DNA from: Thermoguttaceae bacterium
GTDB taxonomy: Bacteria; Planctomycetota; Planctomycetia; Pirellulales; Thermoguttaceae
Length of the DNA: 64,000 nt
Assembly (NCBI GenBank): GCA_017405595.1
Contig: JAFRAC010000007.1
Coordinates: forward strand, 372,001-436,000
Direction of reading: 5' to 3'
In this document: positions 42,279-51,742 of the stretch, piece after piece
Layout of the letters: the number at the start of each line of letters is the position of its first letter
Numbering within the stretch: the stretch's first letter is position 1
Position numbers and translations under genes: made by a program
Notes under the pieces: generated by a model
Told to the model about the DNA's origin: nothing
The model's input: only the letters and a program-made list of their open reading frames with translations
The model's database searches: none

Positions 42279-42847
42279 CGCTCTTAATCGATAACTACGA
42301 CAGTTTTTCCTACAACCTGTACCAGATGATCGGCGAACTTGACCCGGACATTAAGGTCATCCGCAACGACGAGCTTTCGGTGGAGCAGATCGCCGATCTG
42401 AAGCCGGACCGGATCATCCTTTCTCCCGGTCCCGGCCGGCCTTCCGATGCGGGTGTCTGCAAAGAGGTTGTACGCGCCCTTTCCGGTTACATTCCGACGC
42501 TGGGCGTCTGTCTCGGGCATCAGGCGATCTGCGAGGTTTTCGGCGGCACGGTCACCTACGCCCCCAAGCTGATGCACGGCAAACAGTCGGACGCGGTTCT
42601 CGATACGGGTTCCCCTCTTTTCAAGGGGCTTCCCGAAACGATCCGCGTGGGGCGCTACCATTCCCTGGCGGTTGACCCGGTCACCCTTCCCGCAAACCTG
42701 CGTGTGATCGCCCGCACCGCCGAAGGCGAAGTGATGGCGGTGCAGTATGCCGATTACCCGGTCTTCGGACTGCAGTTCCATCCCGAGTCGATCTTAACGC
42801 CCCAGGGGAAAACCATTCTCCGCAACTTTATGGAGATTTCCCAATGA
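42275..42847 (+). CDS. trpG: Anthranilate synthase component II (glutamine amidotransferase)
   Basis: A 190-residue class I amidotransferase that feeds ammonia to TrpE. The GTG start at 42275 overlaps the trpE stop and yields the family start [16 protein letters not shown]. The nucleophile is Cys in GVCLGHQAI (near residue 78), with the oxyanion block [11 protein letters not shown] (near 50) and the catalytic [10 protein letters not shown] (near 168). It may also serve folate (PabA role), since no other pabA is in the window. The stop overlaps the trpD ATG by 4 bases. Confidence 0.96.
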   Translation: MTLLIDNYDSFSYNLYQMIGELDPDIKVIRNDELSVEQIADLKPDRIILSPGPGRPSDAGVCKEVVRALSGYIPTLGVCLGHQAICEVFGGTVTYAPKLMHGKQSDAVLDTGSPLFKGLPETIRVGRYHSLAVDPVTLPANLRVIARTAEGEVMAVQYADYPVFGLQFHPESILTPQGKTILRNFMEISQ

Positions 42848-43863
42848 TCCGGGACGCGATCAAAAAAATCGTCGGCAAAGAGGATCTCACGTACGACGAA
42901 GCGTTTGCCGTCATGAACGAGATCATGTCGGGCGAGACGACCGCAACACAGAACGCCGCGTTCCTGGCGGCGCTTTCGACGAAGAGCACCCGCGCCGAGA
43001 CGATCGACGAGATTTCCGGCTGCGCGGAGGCGATGCGCCGGCACGCGGTTCCGGTTCAAACGGGATTCGACACCCTCGAAATCGTCGGTACCGGCGGCGA
43101 CCGCTCGAACTCCTTCAATATCTCGACCACCTCGCTTTTCGTGCTGGCGGCGGGGGGCGTGAAAGTCACGAAACACGGGAACCGGAGCGCTTCGTCGAAG
43201 TGCGGCACCGCCGACTGCCTGGAAGCGCTCGGCGTCAACATCGACCAGTCTCCCGAACTCTGCCGCCGCCTGCTCGGCCAGGTCGGCATCTGCTTCATGT
43301 TCGCGCCCCGCTATCACACGTCGATGAAATACGTCGGCGAAATCCGCAAGGAGCTCGGGATCCGCACCGTTTTCAATATTCTCGGCCCGATCACGAATCC
43401 CGCCCGTCCGGCGATGGAGCTTCTCGGCGTCTACGATCCGCTTCTGGTCGAGCCGCTCGCGAAAGTCCTGGCGAACCTCGGCATCCGGCGCGGCATGGTC
43501 GTTTACGGAACCGACGGACTCGACGAGATTTCCGTTTCGGCGCCGACGCAGGTCTGCGAGTTCCGCGGCGGCTGGTACAGCACCTATCAGATCGCCCCCG
43601 AAGATTTCGGCTTGCCCCGTGCCGCAAAGGCCGATATTCTGGGGGGAACGCCTGCCGAAAACGCGCAGATCACACTTGACATTCTTTCGGGTGCCGACCG
43701 TTCGGCGAAACGGAACATCGTTCTTCTGAACGCGGGCGCCGGACTCTATCTTGCCGGGAAAGCTTCGGCGCTTGCCGACGGGGTCAGGCTGGCCGGCGAA
43801 CTGATCGACTCGGGCGCGGCGCTCGCCAAACTCGGCGAGCTCAGGAAGGAATCGAACCGATGA
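42844..43863 (+). CDS. trpD: Anthranilate phosphoribosyltransferase
   Basis: A 339-residue enzyme joining PRPP and anthranilate. Seen motifs: [16 protein letters not shown] (PRPP binding, near residue 81), [21 protein letters not shown] (near 107, shown here as KHGNRS and [14 protein letters not shown]), and [14 protein letters not shown] (near 152). Length is normal. Start and stop overlap the neighbouring trp genes by 4 bases each (ATGA). Confidence 0.96.
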   Translation: MIRDAIKKIVGKEDLTYDEAFAVMNEIMSGETTATQNAAFLAALSTKSTRAETIDEISGCAEAMRRHAVPVQTGFDTLEIVGTGGDRSNSFNISTTSLFVLAAGGVKVTKHGNRSASSKCGTADCLEALGVNIDQSPELCRRLLGQVGICFMFAPRYHTSMKYVGEIRKELGIRTVFNILGPITNPARPAMELLGVYDPLLVEPLAKVLANLGIRRGMVVYGTDGLDEISVSAPTQVCEFRGGWYSTYQIAPEDFGLPRAAKADILGGTPAENAQITLDILSGADRSAKRNIVLLNAGAGLYLAGKASALADGVRLAGELIDSGAALAKLGELRKESNR

Positions 43864-44651
43864 CGACGATTCTCGAAACCATCGCCGCGCATGCGCGCCG
43901 GCGGGTGGAAACCGATAAGGGGACGATGAGCCTCGAACAGCTGAAAGAGGGGGCGGCCGCGCTCCCCCCCGCGGCGGGCGACCGGTTCTACCGCGCGGTC
44001 GGCCGGCCGGGAATCAGCTTCATCTGCGAGGTCAAGAAGGCTTCCCCTTCCAAAGGGGTGATCGATCCGGTTTTTGACTACATGCAGATCGCCCGCGCCT
44101 ACGAGGCGGCGGGAGCCGACTGCCTTTCGTGTCTGACCGAACCGAAATGGTTTCTGGGAAGCGACGCGGTTTTCCGCGAGATCCGTGTAGCGGTCTCGCT
44201 TCCGATGATCCGGAAAGATTTCGTGGTCGATGAGTATCAGCTTTACCAGGCGCGCTTGATGGGCGCAAACGCAGTGTTGCTGATCTGCGCAATTCTGGAG
44301 ACCGAAACGCTGCGGCGGTACCTCGGCATTTGTGAATCGCTCGGACTGGCCGCGCTTGTCGAGGCCCACGACGAAAACGAGATTCATTCGGCGGTCGCCG
44401 CCGGCGCGAAGATGATCGGCGTCAACAACCGGAACCTCCGCGACTTTTCGGTCGATTTGGGAAACGCCGCGCGGCTGCGCAGTTTGATTCCGCCCGGCCG
44501 GCTCTATGTCGCCGAAAGCGGGGTCAGAACACCCGAGGACGCCGCGGCAATGAAATCGATCGGCGCCGACGCGATCCTGATCGGCGAGACGCTGATGCGC
44601 GCGCCCGACAAAGCCGCGTGTCTGGCATCGCTTCGCGAGGCGGCGGAATGA
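43860..44651 (+). CDS. trpC: Indole-3-glycerol phosphate synthase
   Basis: A 263-residue TIM-barrel enzyme that closes the indole ring. Motifs: [13 protein letters not shown] (near residue 53; catalytic Lys), [13 protein letters not shown] (near 92), [14 protein letters not shown] (near 119; Lys), [14 protein letters not shown] (near 189) and [11 protein letters not shown] (near 219). It is not fused to TrpF, which follows with a 4-base overlap. Confidence 0.96.
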   Translation: MTTILETIAAHARRRVETDKGTMSLEQLKEGAAALPPAAGDRFYRAVGRPGISFICEVKKASPSKGVIDPVFDYMQIARAYEAAGADCLSCLTEPKWFLGSDAVFREIRVAVSLPMIRKDFVVDEYQLYQARLMGANAVLLICAILETETLRRYLGICESLGLAALVEAHDENEIHSAVAAGAKMIGVNNRNLRDFSVDLGNAARLRSLIPPGRLYVAESGVRTPEDAAAMKSIGADAILIGETLMRAPDKAACLASLREAAE

Positions 44652-45295
44652 CGCAAATCAAAATCTGCGGGCTCTTCCGGGACGAGGATATCGGTTTTGC
44701 GCGGGACGCGAACCCCGACTACGCGGGATTTATCCTCAATTTTCCGAAAAGCCGCCGGAACCTTTCCCCCGAACGCGCGGCGCGGTTTCGCGCCCGCCTG
44801 CCCGAGGCGATTCGCGCGGTCGGCGTTTTTGTCGGCCGGCCGGTTGACGAAATCGTACAGGCCGCGCGGCTGATCCGTCTCGACGTCATCCAGCTGCACG
44901 GCAGCGAAGGGAACGCGTATATCCGGGAGCTTCGCGAAAAAACGTCCCTTCCGATTTGGAAGGCGTTCCGGGTTTCCGCCGAAGAAGACCTTGCCGCGCC
45001 CCTCGAATCGGCGGCCGACGCGATTCTGCTCGACAGCGGGCAGGGAACCGGCCAGACGTTCGACTGGTCGCTCCTGGCCGGGTTTCCCCGCCCGTTCATT
45101 CTGGCGGGGGGGCTCACGCCGGATCTCATTCCCGAAGCGGTCCGCCGCCTTCACCCGCAGATGATCGACCTCTCTTCCGGCGTCGAGACCGGCGGGGTCA
45201 AAGACCGGACGAAAATGATCGCCGCGGTACAGGCGGCGCACAGCGCAATCGAAGAAGCACCAAACCGAGAAAGCCAAAGGAACACCGATGAATAA
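44648..45295 (+). CDS. trpF: Phosphoribosylanthranilate isomerase
   Basis: A 215-residue (beta/alpha)8 isomerase. The ATG at 44648 overlaps the trpC stop and gives [18 protein letters not shown] with the catalytic Cys in [18 protein letters not shown] near residue 30, [12 protein letters not shown] near 82 and [13 protein letters not shown] near 128 (catalytic Asp in LLDSGQGTG) follow, with ILAGGLTPD near 152. The C-terminal end overlaps trpB by 8 bases. Confidence 0.95.
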   Translation: MTQIKICGLFRDEDIGFARDANPDYAGFILNFPKSRRNLSPERAARFRARLPEAIRAVGVFVGRPVDEIVQAARLIRLDVIQLHGSEGNAYIRELREKTSLPIWKAFRVSAEEDLAAPLESAADAILLDSGQGTGQTFDWSLLAGFPRPFILAGGLTPDLIPEAVRRLHPQMIDLSSGVETGGVKDRTKMIAAVQAAHSAIEEAPNRESQRNTDE

Positions 45296-46472
45296 CGGCC
45301 GTTTTGGAATCCACGGGGGCCAGTATATCCCCGAAACGCTCATGAACGCGGTCATCGAACTCGAGCAGGCGTATAACCGCTATAAGGACGATCCCGCCTT
45401 CAACCGGGACCTGACCGGACTGCTGAACGAGTATGCCGGCCGCCCGTCCCGCCTGTACTACGCCGGGCGCATGACCGAAGACCTCGGCGGCGCGAAAGTC
45501 TACCTGAAGCGGGAAGACCTGAACCATACCGGCGCGCACAAGATCAACAACGTTCTGGGCCAGGCGCTCCTGGCAAAGCGGATGGGAAAAACCCGTGTGA
45601 TCGCCGAAACCGGCGCCGGCCAGCACGGGGTGGCGACCGCGACCGCCGCCGCGCTTCTGGGTCTGGAATGCGTGGTCTATATGGGGAAAGAGGACACCGT
45701 CCGCCAGGCGCTCAACGTCTACCGGATGCGGCTCCTGGGCGCCGAAGTGCATCCCGTCGAAAGCGGTACCGGCACGCTGAAAGACGCGGTTTCCGAAACG
45801 TTCCGCGAATGGACCACCCGAATCAGCGATACGCATTACGTGCTCGGTTCGGTGATGGGCCCCCACCCGTTCCCGACCATCGTCCGCGACTTTCAGGCGG
45901 TCATTTCCAAAGAGATCAAAGAGCAGATGCTCGAAAAAGAGGGAAGACTCCCCGACGCGGTGCTCGCCTGCGTGGGGGGCGGCTCGAACGCGATCGGCGC
46001 GTTTTACCATTTTCTGGACGACGAATCGGTAAGGCTGATCGGCTGCGAGGCGGCAGGGCGGGGGATTCACACATTCGAGACCGCCGCGACGATCGCGACC
46101 GGCCGGCCCGGCATTTTCCACGGCATGAAAAGTTACTTCTGCCAGGACGAGTTCGGCCAGATCGCGCCGGTCTACTCGATCAGTGCCGGTCTCGACTATC
46201 CCGGCATCGGGCCGGAACACGCCTGGCTGCACGATACCGGCCGCGCCGAATATGTGCCGGTGACCGACGAGGAGGCGGTGCAGGCGTTCGAGTATCTGTC
46301 CCGCACCGAAGGGATCATTCCCGCCGTCGAATCGGCGCACGCCGTGGCGCACGCGCGCAAAATCGTTCCGGCGATGGGGAAAGACAAAATTGTGGTGATC
46401 AACATTTCCGGGCGGGGCGACAAAGACTGCGCCGCCATCGCCCGATACCGAGGAGAAAATATCCATGACTAA
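45288..46472 (+). CDS. trpB: Tryptophan synthase beta chain
   Basis: A 394-residue PLP subunit (TrpB1 type) making tryptophan from indole and serine. The start [16 protein letters not shown] is the usual family block. The PLP lysine is Lys85 in [11 protein letters not shown], and the Gly-rich phosphate clamp [10 protein letters not shown] lies near 226. It pairs with the trpA product encoded immediately downstream (8-base overlap). Confidence 0.97.
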   Translation: MNNGRFGIHGGQYIPETLMNAVIELEQAYNRYKDDPAFNRDLTGLLNEYAGRPSRLYYAGRMTEDLGGAKVYLKREDLNHTGAHKINNVLGQALLAKRMGKTRVIAETGAGQHGVATATAAALLGLECVVYMGKEDTVRQALNVYRMRLLGAEVHPVESGTGTLKDAVSETFREWTTRISDTHYVLGSVMGPHPFPTIVRDFQAVISKEIKEQMLEKEGRLPDAVLACVGGGSNAIGAFYHFLDDESVRLIGCEAAGRGIHTFETAATIATGRPGIFHGMKSYFCQDEFGQIAPVYSISAGLDYPGIGPEHAWLHDTGRAEYVPVTDEEAVQAFEYLSRTEGIIPAVESAHAVAHARKIVPAMGKDKIVVINISGRGDKDCAAIARYRGENIHD

Positions 46473-47244
46473 GACTGCCGACGCGTTTACACAGGGGAAA
46501 GCCTTCATTCCGTTCATCACCTGCGGCGATCCCGACCTGGAAACGACCGCGCGCCTTGTCCGCGCCATGGCGGCCGCCGGCGCCGACCTGATCGAGCTGG
46601 GCGTCCCCTTCTCGGACCCGACTGCCGAAGGCCCGGTCATTCAGGCAGCGAACGAGCGCGCGCTGCGGGCCGGAACAACAACCGATAAAATCTTCGGCCT
46701 CGTACAAGATTTGCGCCGCGACGTGACGATTCCGATAGTCTTCATGACCTACGCGAATGTGGTCTTCTCCTACGGCACCGACCGGTTTTTGGCAAGAAGC
46801 CGCGAGATCGGCATGCAGGGGCTGATTCTTCCCGACGTGCCGTTCGAAGAGAAGGGGGAATTCGACGGAAAGTGCAAAGAGTATGGACTCGATCTGATTT
46901 CGCTGATCGCCCCGACCTCCGAAGACCGGATCGGCCGGATCGCGCGGGAAGCCTCCGGGTTCGTCTACTGTGTTTCTTCGCTCGGTGTTACGGGGGTCCG
47001 GAGCGAGATCACCACCGACATCGGCAAAATGGTCAGCCTGGTGAAAAAGGAGCAGGACATCCCCTGTGCCGTCGGGTTCGGCATTTCCACCCCCGATCAG
47101 GCAAAGAAGATGGCGCAATATGCCGACGGGGTCATCGTCGGCTCGGCCATTATGAAACTCGTTGCCAAATACGGCAAAGACGCCGAACCGTTCGTGGCGG
47201 AGTATGTAAGGGGGATGAAGGAGGCGGTGCGGGAAGGGAAATAA
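46465..47244 (+). CDS. trpA: Tryptophan synthase alpha chain
   Basis: A 259-residue TIM-barrel subunit releasing indole. Catalytic Glu is in [11 protein letters not shown] (near residue 47) and Asp in the [11 protein letters not shown] segment (near 132 region). [13 protein letters not shown] near 210 binds phosphate. It is the last gene of trpEGDCFBA. Its TAA stop (47242-47244) lies inside a perfect 20-bp inverted repeat that ends the operon. Confidence 0.96.
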   Translation: MTKTADAFTQGKAFIPFITCGDPDLETTARLVRAMAAAGADLIELGVPFSDPTAEGPVIQAANERALRAGTTTDKIFGLVQDLRRDVTIPIVFMTYANVVFSYGTDRFLARSREIGMQGLILPDVPFEEKGEFDGKCKEYGLDLISLIAPTSEDRIGRIAREASGFVYCVSSLGVTGVRSEITTDIGKMVSLVKKEQDIPCAVGFGISTPDQAKKMAQYADGVIVGSAIMKLVAKYGKDAEPFVAEYVRGMKEAVREGK

Positions 47245-47281
47245 CTTTATCCACCGACTTCAGTCGGTGGATAAAGTTATT
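47240..47281. terminator. Perfect 20-bp inverted repeat across two convergent stop codons
   Basis: Bases 47240-47259 (AATAACTTTATCCACCGACT) pair perfectly with 47262-47281 around a TC loop. The outer half is AT-rich, so on either strand the 3' arm supplies a TAAAGTTATT end in place of a pure T-run. The repeat contains the TAA of trpA (47242-47244) and the TAA of the opposing TM2 gene (47277-47279). It probably works as a bidirectional terminator. The core CCACCGACTTCAGTCGGTGG also resembles the subterminal hairpins of IS200/IS605 elements. Confidence 0.8.
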
Positions 47282-48035
47282 CAGAACAATATCTCTCTTG
47301 GAAATCCTCCTCGCTCATAAGCAAGAGCTTGATACAATCGACCAAACACTTGACGCTCACAACAATAATACACATGAAGCCTGAAATAGCACATATGGAG
47401 CCTACAAGAGAAAGCCAATTATCAATCTCCACGAGCATGCTTCCGATAAACATAAGCGTGAACCCGGCAATTGTAAGAACGATGTGGATGATTCCCCACT
47501 TTTGGTCACCCAGGTAAAACTTGTGAACTCCAAATTCGCCCAGAAGAAACGCAAAAATCGCGGCAAGAGTCTTACTCTTTTCGCCGTCACCAAGACCGTT
47601 GCCCGATGAACCACTCTTTCTCTTGACCTTGACTGAACAACCGCATTTGACACAAACAACTTGATTCGGATTGAGCTGAGCTCCGCATGTACGGCAGAAG
47701 TTTTTATTTGCTCGGGGATCGGCGCCGCATTTCATACAGGCGACGGCTTGTGGTGAAATCGGATTGCCGCAGTTGGTGCAGAATGCTCCGGTTGCAGTTG
47801 TGGGCGCAGAAGCTGCAGGTGCCGGAGTTGTAGGAGTTGTCTCAATTTCAAATGGAGAGGGTTCGGGAGGGGGGATCAGCCCTTTGACCTGTCCGGCTTT
47901 TCCTTTGTGACCACTATCAGTTTCTAAAACGGTTTCAGCATTGATTTTTCCCGCATCCGCCAATGCCTTTAACTGCGCGCTGGTAATGGGGCCTTTTTTC
48001 GTTCCGTCCGCAGTGTAGACAAACCAGTTAGGCAT
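47277..48035 (-). CDS. GYF_2 / zinc-ribbon / TM2 domain membrane protein
   Basis: A 252-residue protein with a planctomycete-typical layout. The GYF_2 domain is at residues 1-50 (WFVYTADGTKKGPITSAQL), then a Pro/Thr/Ala linker. Two zinc ribbons follow: CTNCGNPISPQAVACMKCG near 86-104 and CRTCGAQLNPNQVVCVKCG near 113-131. A TM2 domain lies at about 155-235 (KTLAAIFAFLLGEFGVHKFY, then helices). Its function is unknown. GYF_2 domains bind proline-rich peptides and TM2 proteins sit in membranes. Base composition is lower in GC than its surroundings. It starts behind a promoter with a C9/G9 tract. Confidence 0.85.
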   Translation of the reverse strand: MPNWFVYTADGTKKGPITSAQLKALADAGKINAETVLETDSGHKGKAGQVKGLIPPPEPSPFEIETTPTTPAPAASAPTTATGAFCTNCGNPISPQAVACMKCGADPRANKNFCRTCGAQLNPNQVVCVKCGCSVKVKRKSGSSGNGLGDGEKSKTLAAIFAFLLGEFGVHKFYLGDQKWGIIHIVLTIAGFTLMFIGSMLVEIDNWLSLVGSICAISGFMCIIVVSVKCLVDCIKLLLMSEEDFQERYCSE

Positions 48036-48081
48036 AACGTTCTCCTCAAAATGGATATTGAAAAACGAAGAAAATCTGCCT

Positions 48082-48108
48082 AATTATCCCCCCCCCCTAA
48101 TTTGTCAA
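48082..48108 (-). promoter_or_regulatory. Promoter with homopolymeric G9 spacer tract
   Basis: On the minus strand a consensus TTGACA (48103-48108) is followed by AATTA, nine G (complement of C9 at 48089-48097) and then ATAATTAG. With TAATTA as -10 (48082-48087) the spacer is 15 bases. Changes in G-tract length would directly alter the spacing. It faces the TM2 protein gene, about 50 bases away. Confidence 0.55.
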
Positions 48109-48236
48109 CCGGAATTTGTAAAAAATCTTGGTTTCAGTGAGAAATCAGCTCTTTTTCCGGCTTAATCCGGACTTTTTAACCCGAAAAGGAGTTTTTGCGG
48201 ACGCATTTGCTTTTCTTTTCCCAGTCGTCGGCCAGA

Positions 48237-49091
48237 TCATTGGACCTCAGAACCGGCCAGATCCTCTGTCTCCGCTTCCGTCTGCCCGGAATGGGATAGT
48301 TGCGGGGATTCCCGTTTGTATTCCCTGTATGTGAATGCCGCCATGCATACGGCAGCCGCCGTCAGAACCGCCTCCACCGCGTATACCGGAACATTTTTGG
48401 CAAGGATTAACGATCCGGCGTCAAAGAGAAAATGGAGGGCGACCGCCGCCAGAAAGTAGGCCGCTTTTTTGTCCCGAATCGCCCTGTAGACGAGATAGGA
48501 CAGGCAGATATGGAATGTCAAAGCCGCGATCCTTTCAATCCCCGCGGTGTAAAACAGGCCCGCCGGCGTTGTTAACAAAGCGGAACTCAGCGCGGATATT
48601 TGGTTTTTCAAAGGTTCGTTCAGCCCCGAGAGAAAGGCGTCCATCTTCCCGAGATTGATCATGCCGGCGATGACAAGATTCACAATGTAAGTGACTCCCA
48701 CCGCAAGAACGGCTTCGATGCCGCCGTGACCGATCCCGTACATGACGGCATTTTCTTTCGACAGCGCCTTCTTCATCAGGAATTTCATCGCCAGAAACCG
48801 TCCCGCCTCCTCGAACAGTCCGGCGGACATTCCCCCGTACAGAGCCAACAGCCAATAGTTTTTCCGGAGCGTTTCGCCGAAAGCGGGAATGGCGATTCCG
48901 AGCGTTTTTCCGATCAGAACCTGAACAAGGACGGCCAGGACAAATACACACGCGCCGATGAAAACGCACGATATTCTGCCCTGTGTTTTCTTTTTGAAGA
49001 AAAGCGCCGCGGCGACCGGAAGAATGATCGACGCGCATACGGTGAACACCATTCCGGCAACCGCCGCTCCGGATACGGTCTCGTTCGGCAT
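48237..49091 (-). CDS. YhfC-family putative intramembrane protease
   Basis: A 284-residue protein with about seven helices. The segment GLFEEAGRFLAMKFLM (near residues 92-108) with Glu-Glu and Arg, followed by MYGIGHGGIEAVLAVG (near 117-133) with His and Glu, matches the YhfC branch of the CPBP/CAAX-protease-like clan. Metal-dependent membrane proteolysis is inferred. Alternative starts are possible, but the first ATG gives a complete first helix. It lies 201 bases downstream of the TM2 gene region on the same strand, without a clear own promoter (a good TTGACA at 49168-49173 lacks a good -10). Confidence 0.75.
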   Translation of the reverse strand: MPNETVSGAAVAGMVFTVCASIILPVAAALFFKKKTQGRISCVFIGACVFVLAVLVQVLIGKTLGIAIPAFGETLRKNYWLLALYGGMSAGLFEEAGRFLAMKFLMKKALSKENAVMYGIGHGGIEAVLAVGVTYIVNLVIAGMINLGKMDAFLSGLNEPLKNQISALSSALLTTPAGLFYTAGIERIAALTFHICLSYLVYRAIRDKKAAYFLAAVALHFLFDAGSLILAKNVPVYAVEAVLTAAAVCMAAFTYREYKRESPQLSHSGQTEAETEDLAGSEVQ

Positions 49092-49268
49092 AGTTCCTGA
49101 TCCTGATACTGTGGGTATTTGATTCTTTTGCGGCAGATCGCCGCGGAACGGTAAAAACAGGAATTGATGTCAAGCAATATCGCACACAATTCAAGTGCTG
49201 TCAATAGGCCGTTCAGGCGTTTTTCCGGACGCCGCCGGGCAGAGTGCGGTTCGGGGCTGGCGAAAAAC

Positions 49269-49297
49269 TTGTTAATCCGCCCCTCTTCTTATAAAAT
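49269..49297 (+). promoter_or_regulatory. Promoter of the GH-A glycosidase gene
   Basis: TTGTTA (49269-49274) is followed by TATAAA (49290-49295, spacer 15) or TAAAAT (49292-49297, spacer 17). The leader to the ATG at 49359 is about 55 bases and ends in AAAGGAG. Confidence 0.55.
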
Positions 49298-49358
49298 GGC
49301 GTTGTCCGTTTCAAACGCCGTTCTATCCGCGTCCCCGGCGCGCACAAAGGAGTTATCG

Positions 49359-51641
49359 ATGACACCGTTGTTCTCCCGTACCTTTTTCGCCTCCCTCTTT
49401 CTGCTTGCGGCGCTGGCCGCGCTTCGCGCCGAGGAACCGCGTCCCGACTGGCCGTTTCCGGAAGGGGATTTCGCGCCCCTCTTTCCGTTCAGCATTCAGC
49501 AGGGAGCCCATGACAACATTACCGACGTTCAGACGTGGGACGGCGCCTGGCGCGACGCGGGGGAAGGACCGGTCCTCTCGGTTCAGGACGGCCGGTTCAT
49601 GAAAGGGAATGAGCCGTACCGCTTTTTCGGAACCAATATTTGTTTTTCCGCGAACTTCTGCGATCATGAAAAAGCCGAGCGTCTGGCGGCGTCTCTGGCA
49701 CGGTTCGGTCTGCGCGTGGTCCGGCTTCATCACATGGACAGCCGCGACATCTGGGGAAAGAATTTCCAGCGGACGAAGACCGAAATCGATCCCGAACAGC
49801 TTGAGCGGCTCGATTATCTGATCGCGCAATTCGAAAAGCACGGGATCAGCGTGAATATCAATCTGCACGTCTCGCGCGGACTCGACGAACGCGACGGGTT
49901 CGAAAACTCCTCAACCTTTCAGAACCAGTCGAAGGGAATCGACAATTTCGAGCCGCGGATGATCGAACTTCAGAAGAAATACGCGCGCGATCTGCTGACC
50001 CACGTCAATCCGTATACCGGCCGCGCCTATACCGACGATCCCGGCGTGGCGATGATCGAAATCAACAACGAGAACTCGATCGTTTCCCTTTGGTATTGGG
50101 GCGACGTCGCAAAATACGGTTCCCCCTACGCCGGGCTGTTCCGGCAGAAGTGGAACGAGTGGCTCCGCAAACGTTACGCGGACAGCGGCGAGGTGATTGC
50201 CGCACTCGGCTGGACCGGCGAAATCGCGCCGAAAGCCGGCGAAACGCTCGAGGCGGGAACGTTCCCCGTTCCGCTTCACCGGGACGGTCCGCTCTTTCAG
50301 AACGAAAAAATCCGCGGCGAGTTCATCGCCTTTCTGATCGATCTGGAATCGCAATACTGGTCCGAAATGTACCGGTTCGTCAAAGAGGAGCTCGGCGCCA
50401 AGCCGCCGGTCACCGGAACCCAGCTGCAATACGGATCGTGGTACGCGCAGGCGAAAACCGATTACTGCGACAATCACGCCTACTGGCACCATCCCGCGTT
50501 CCCCCATGTCCCGTGGGACGGGAAGGACTGGTATGTCGTCAATGCCGCGATGGTCAACAGCCGTACCGGCGGCGAGGCGACCCGCATGGCAAGAAACCGC
50601 CTGCTCGGCAAGGCGCAGGTCGTCAGCGAATACGACCACGCCTATCCGATCCTCTACGGCGCCGAAGGGAATCTGATCCTTGCGGCGGCCGGCGCGTATC
50701 AGGGGTGGAGCGGAATCAACCAGTTCGCCTGGTCGCACGGGCAGAATTTCGAACCGGACGCGCAGACCCTCTTTTTCGACATGTGCGGCAACCAGGCGAA
50801 GATGGTCCATCTGCCCGCCTGCTATGCAATCATGCAGCGCGGCGACGTGAAAGCCGGGCCGGGAAAATATATCCACGTTCAGGACCTTTCGCTCGCCGGC
50901 GAGCTTCGGCTGATCTCCGAATACAAGACTGACTGGAACCCGATTCAGAACCGGCTTTCGGCGGACCCGACCCTTTCGATGGTCTGCTGGACCGGGATGC
51001 GTCCGGCCGACGACGGGCTGAAAACGGAACTTCCTGCCGGCAGTCTCAACGTTACGTCGTGGGATCAGCTTCCGAAGGAATTCGGCAGCCCCGACGAGGG
51101 GGAAATCCGAAACGAGTTCGGCGAACTTCGCTGGAACTGGCAGGAGCCGGAAGCCGGTTTCTTTACCGTCGATACGCCCGGGGTCAAGGTCTTCACCGGA
51201 TTCGTACGGGGCCGCTCCTTTCAGTTCGGCGGTCTGACCCTGACCCCCGGCAAAACACGGATGGACTGGACGACGGTCTCGCTGACCGCGGCGAATCCTC
51301 CCGCCGGGAATGAAAAGGGAACGCTGCCTGCCGGGCGTTATCTCCTTGCCGCTACGGGGCTGGTGCGGAATACCGGCGCCGTGTTTAAGATGTATGACGA
51401 AGGGAAACTGACCGCCGCCTCCGGCTACGGCGGTTCGATGGGGGAAGCCCCGGTTCTCTGTGAAGGTGTTCCCCTCACGCTCGATTTGGCAGAGATCGCA
51501 CCCGAGCGGGCCCGCGCCTATCCGCTGAACGAGGCGGGCGACCGGCTTGACCCCATCCCCGCAGAGAAGACCGAAAACGGATGCCGGTTCAGTTTCGGCC
51601 CGGAGTATAAAACGCTCTGGTATGAACTGGAGATTCTGTAG
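49359..51641 (+). CDS. Secreted clan GH-A glycoside hydrolase (GH5-like)
   Basis: A 760-residue exported enzyme. The start at 49359 has AAAGGAG upstream and a signal peptide over residues about 1-24; the longer frame has neither. The TIM barrel begins with FMKGNEPYRFFGTNICF (near 85) and VVRLHHMDSRDIWGK (near 120). The acid/base is Glu238 in IEINNENS and the probable nucleophile Glu424 in VVSEYDHAYP, the order used by retaining GH-A enzymes. The C-terminal 200 residues form beta-sandwich domains. Substrate is unknown, possibly a beta-mannan, beta-glucan or beta-galactan. It stands alone, downstream of its own promoter. Confidence 0.8.
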   Translation: MTPLFSRTFFASLFLLAALAALRAEEPRPDWPFPEGDFAPLFPFSIQQGAHDNITDVQTWDGAWRDAGEGPVLSVQDGRFMKGNEPYRFFGTNICFSANFCDHEKAERLAASLARFGLRVVRLHHMDSRDIWGKNFQRTKTEIDPEQLERLDYLIAQFEKHGISVNINLHVSRGLDERDGFENSSTFQNQSKGIDNFEPRMIELQKKYARDLLTHVNPYTGRAYTDDPGVAMIEINNENSIVSLWYWGDVAKYGSPYAGLFRQKWNEWLRKRYADSGEVIAALGWTGEIAPKAGETLEAGTFPVPLHRDGPLFQNEKIRGEFIAFLIDLESQYWSEMYRFVKEELGAKPPVTGTQLQYGSWYAQAKTDYCDNHAYWHHPAFPHVPWDGKDWYVVNAAMVNSRTGGEATRMARNRLLGKAQVVSEYDHAYPILYGAEGNLILAAAGAYQGWSGINQFAWSHGQNFEPDAQTLFFDMCGNQAKMVHLPACYAIMQRGDVKAGPGKYIHVQDLSLAGELRLISEYKTDWNPIQNRLSADPTLSMVCWTGMRPADDGLKTELPAGSLNVTSWDQLPKEFGSPDEGEIRNEFGELRWNWQEPEAGFFTVDTPGVKVFTGFVRGRSFQFGGLTLTPGKTRMDWTTVSLTAANPPAGNEKGTLPAGRYLLAATGLVRNTGAVFKMYDEGKLTAASGYGGSMGEAPVLCEGVPLTLDLAEIAPERARAYPLNEAGDRLDPIPAEKTENGCRFSFGPEYKTLWYELEIL

Positions 51642-51705
51642 AAGAGGGGCGGCGGCGACGGTTTGCGGGAGGTTCGTTCCGGGCCGGTCCGTTAAAATTC
51701 GACAA

Positions 51706-51729
51706 ACGCCCGGCTAGCGGCCGGGGCGT
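51706..51729 (-). terminator. Hairpin after the acetolactate decarboxylase gene
   Basis: ACGCCCGGC (51706-51714) pairs with GCCGGGGCGT (51720-51729) with one bulged base. On the minus strand it is followed by TTTG and, a few bases later, AATTTTAA. It lies just past the stop of the leftward gene and between convergent genes. Confidence 0.5.
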
Positions 51730-51742
51730 GAACGGGGGCTTC

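Noticed and set aside
47240..47281. Complete IS200/IS605 insertion sequence
   Set aside because: Only one palindrome is present, with no transposase or TnpB gene and no second end within the window.
49148..49173. Promoter of the YhfC-type gene (TTGACA at 49168-49173)
   Set aside because: The -35 is perfect, but the best -10 (TACCGT) is poor and the spacing only 14, so it is not listed as a feature.
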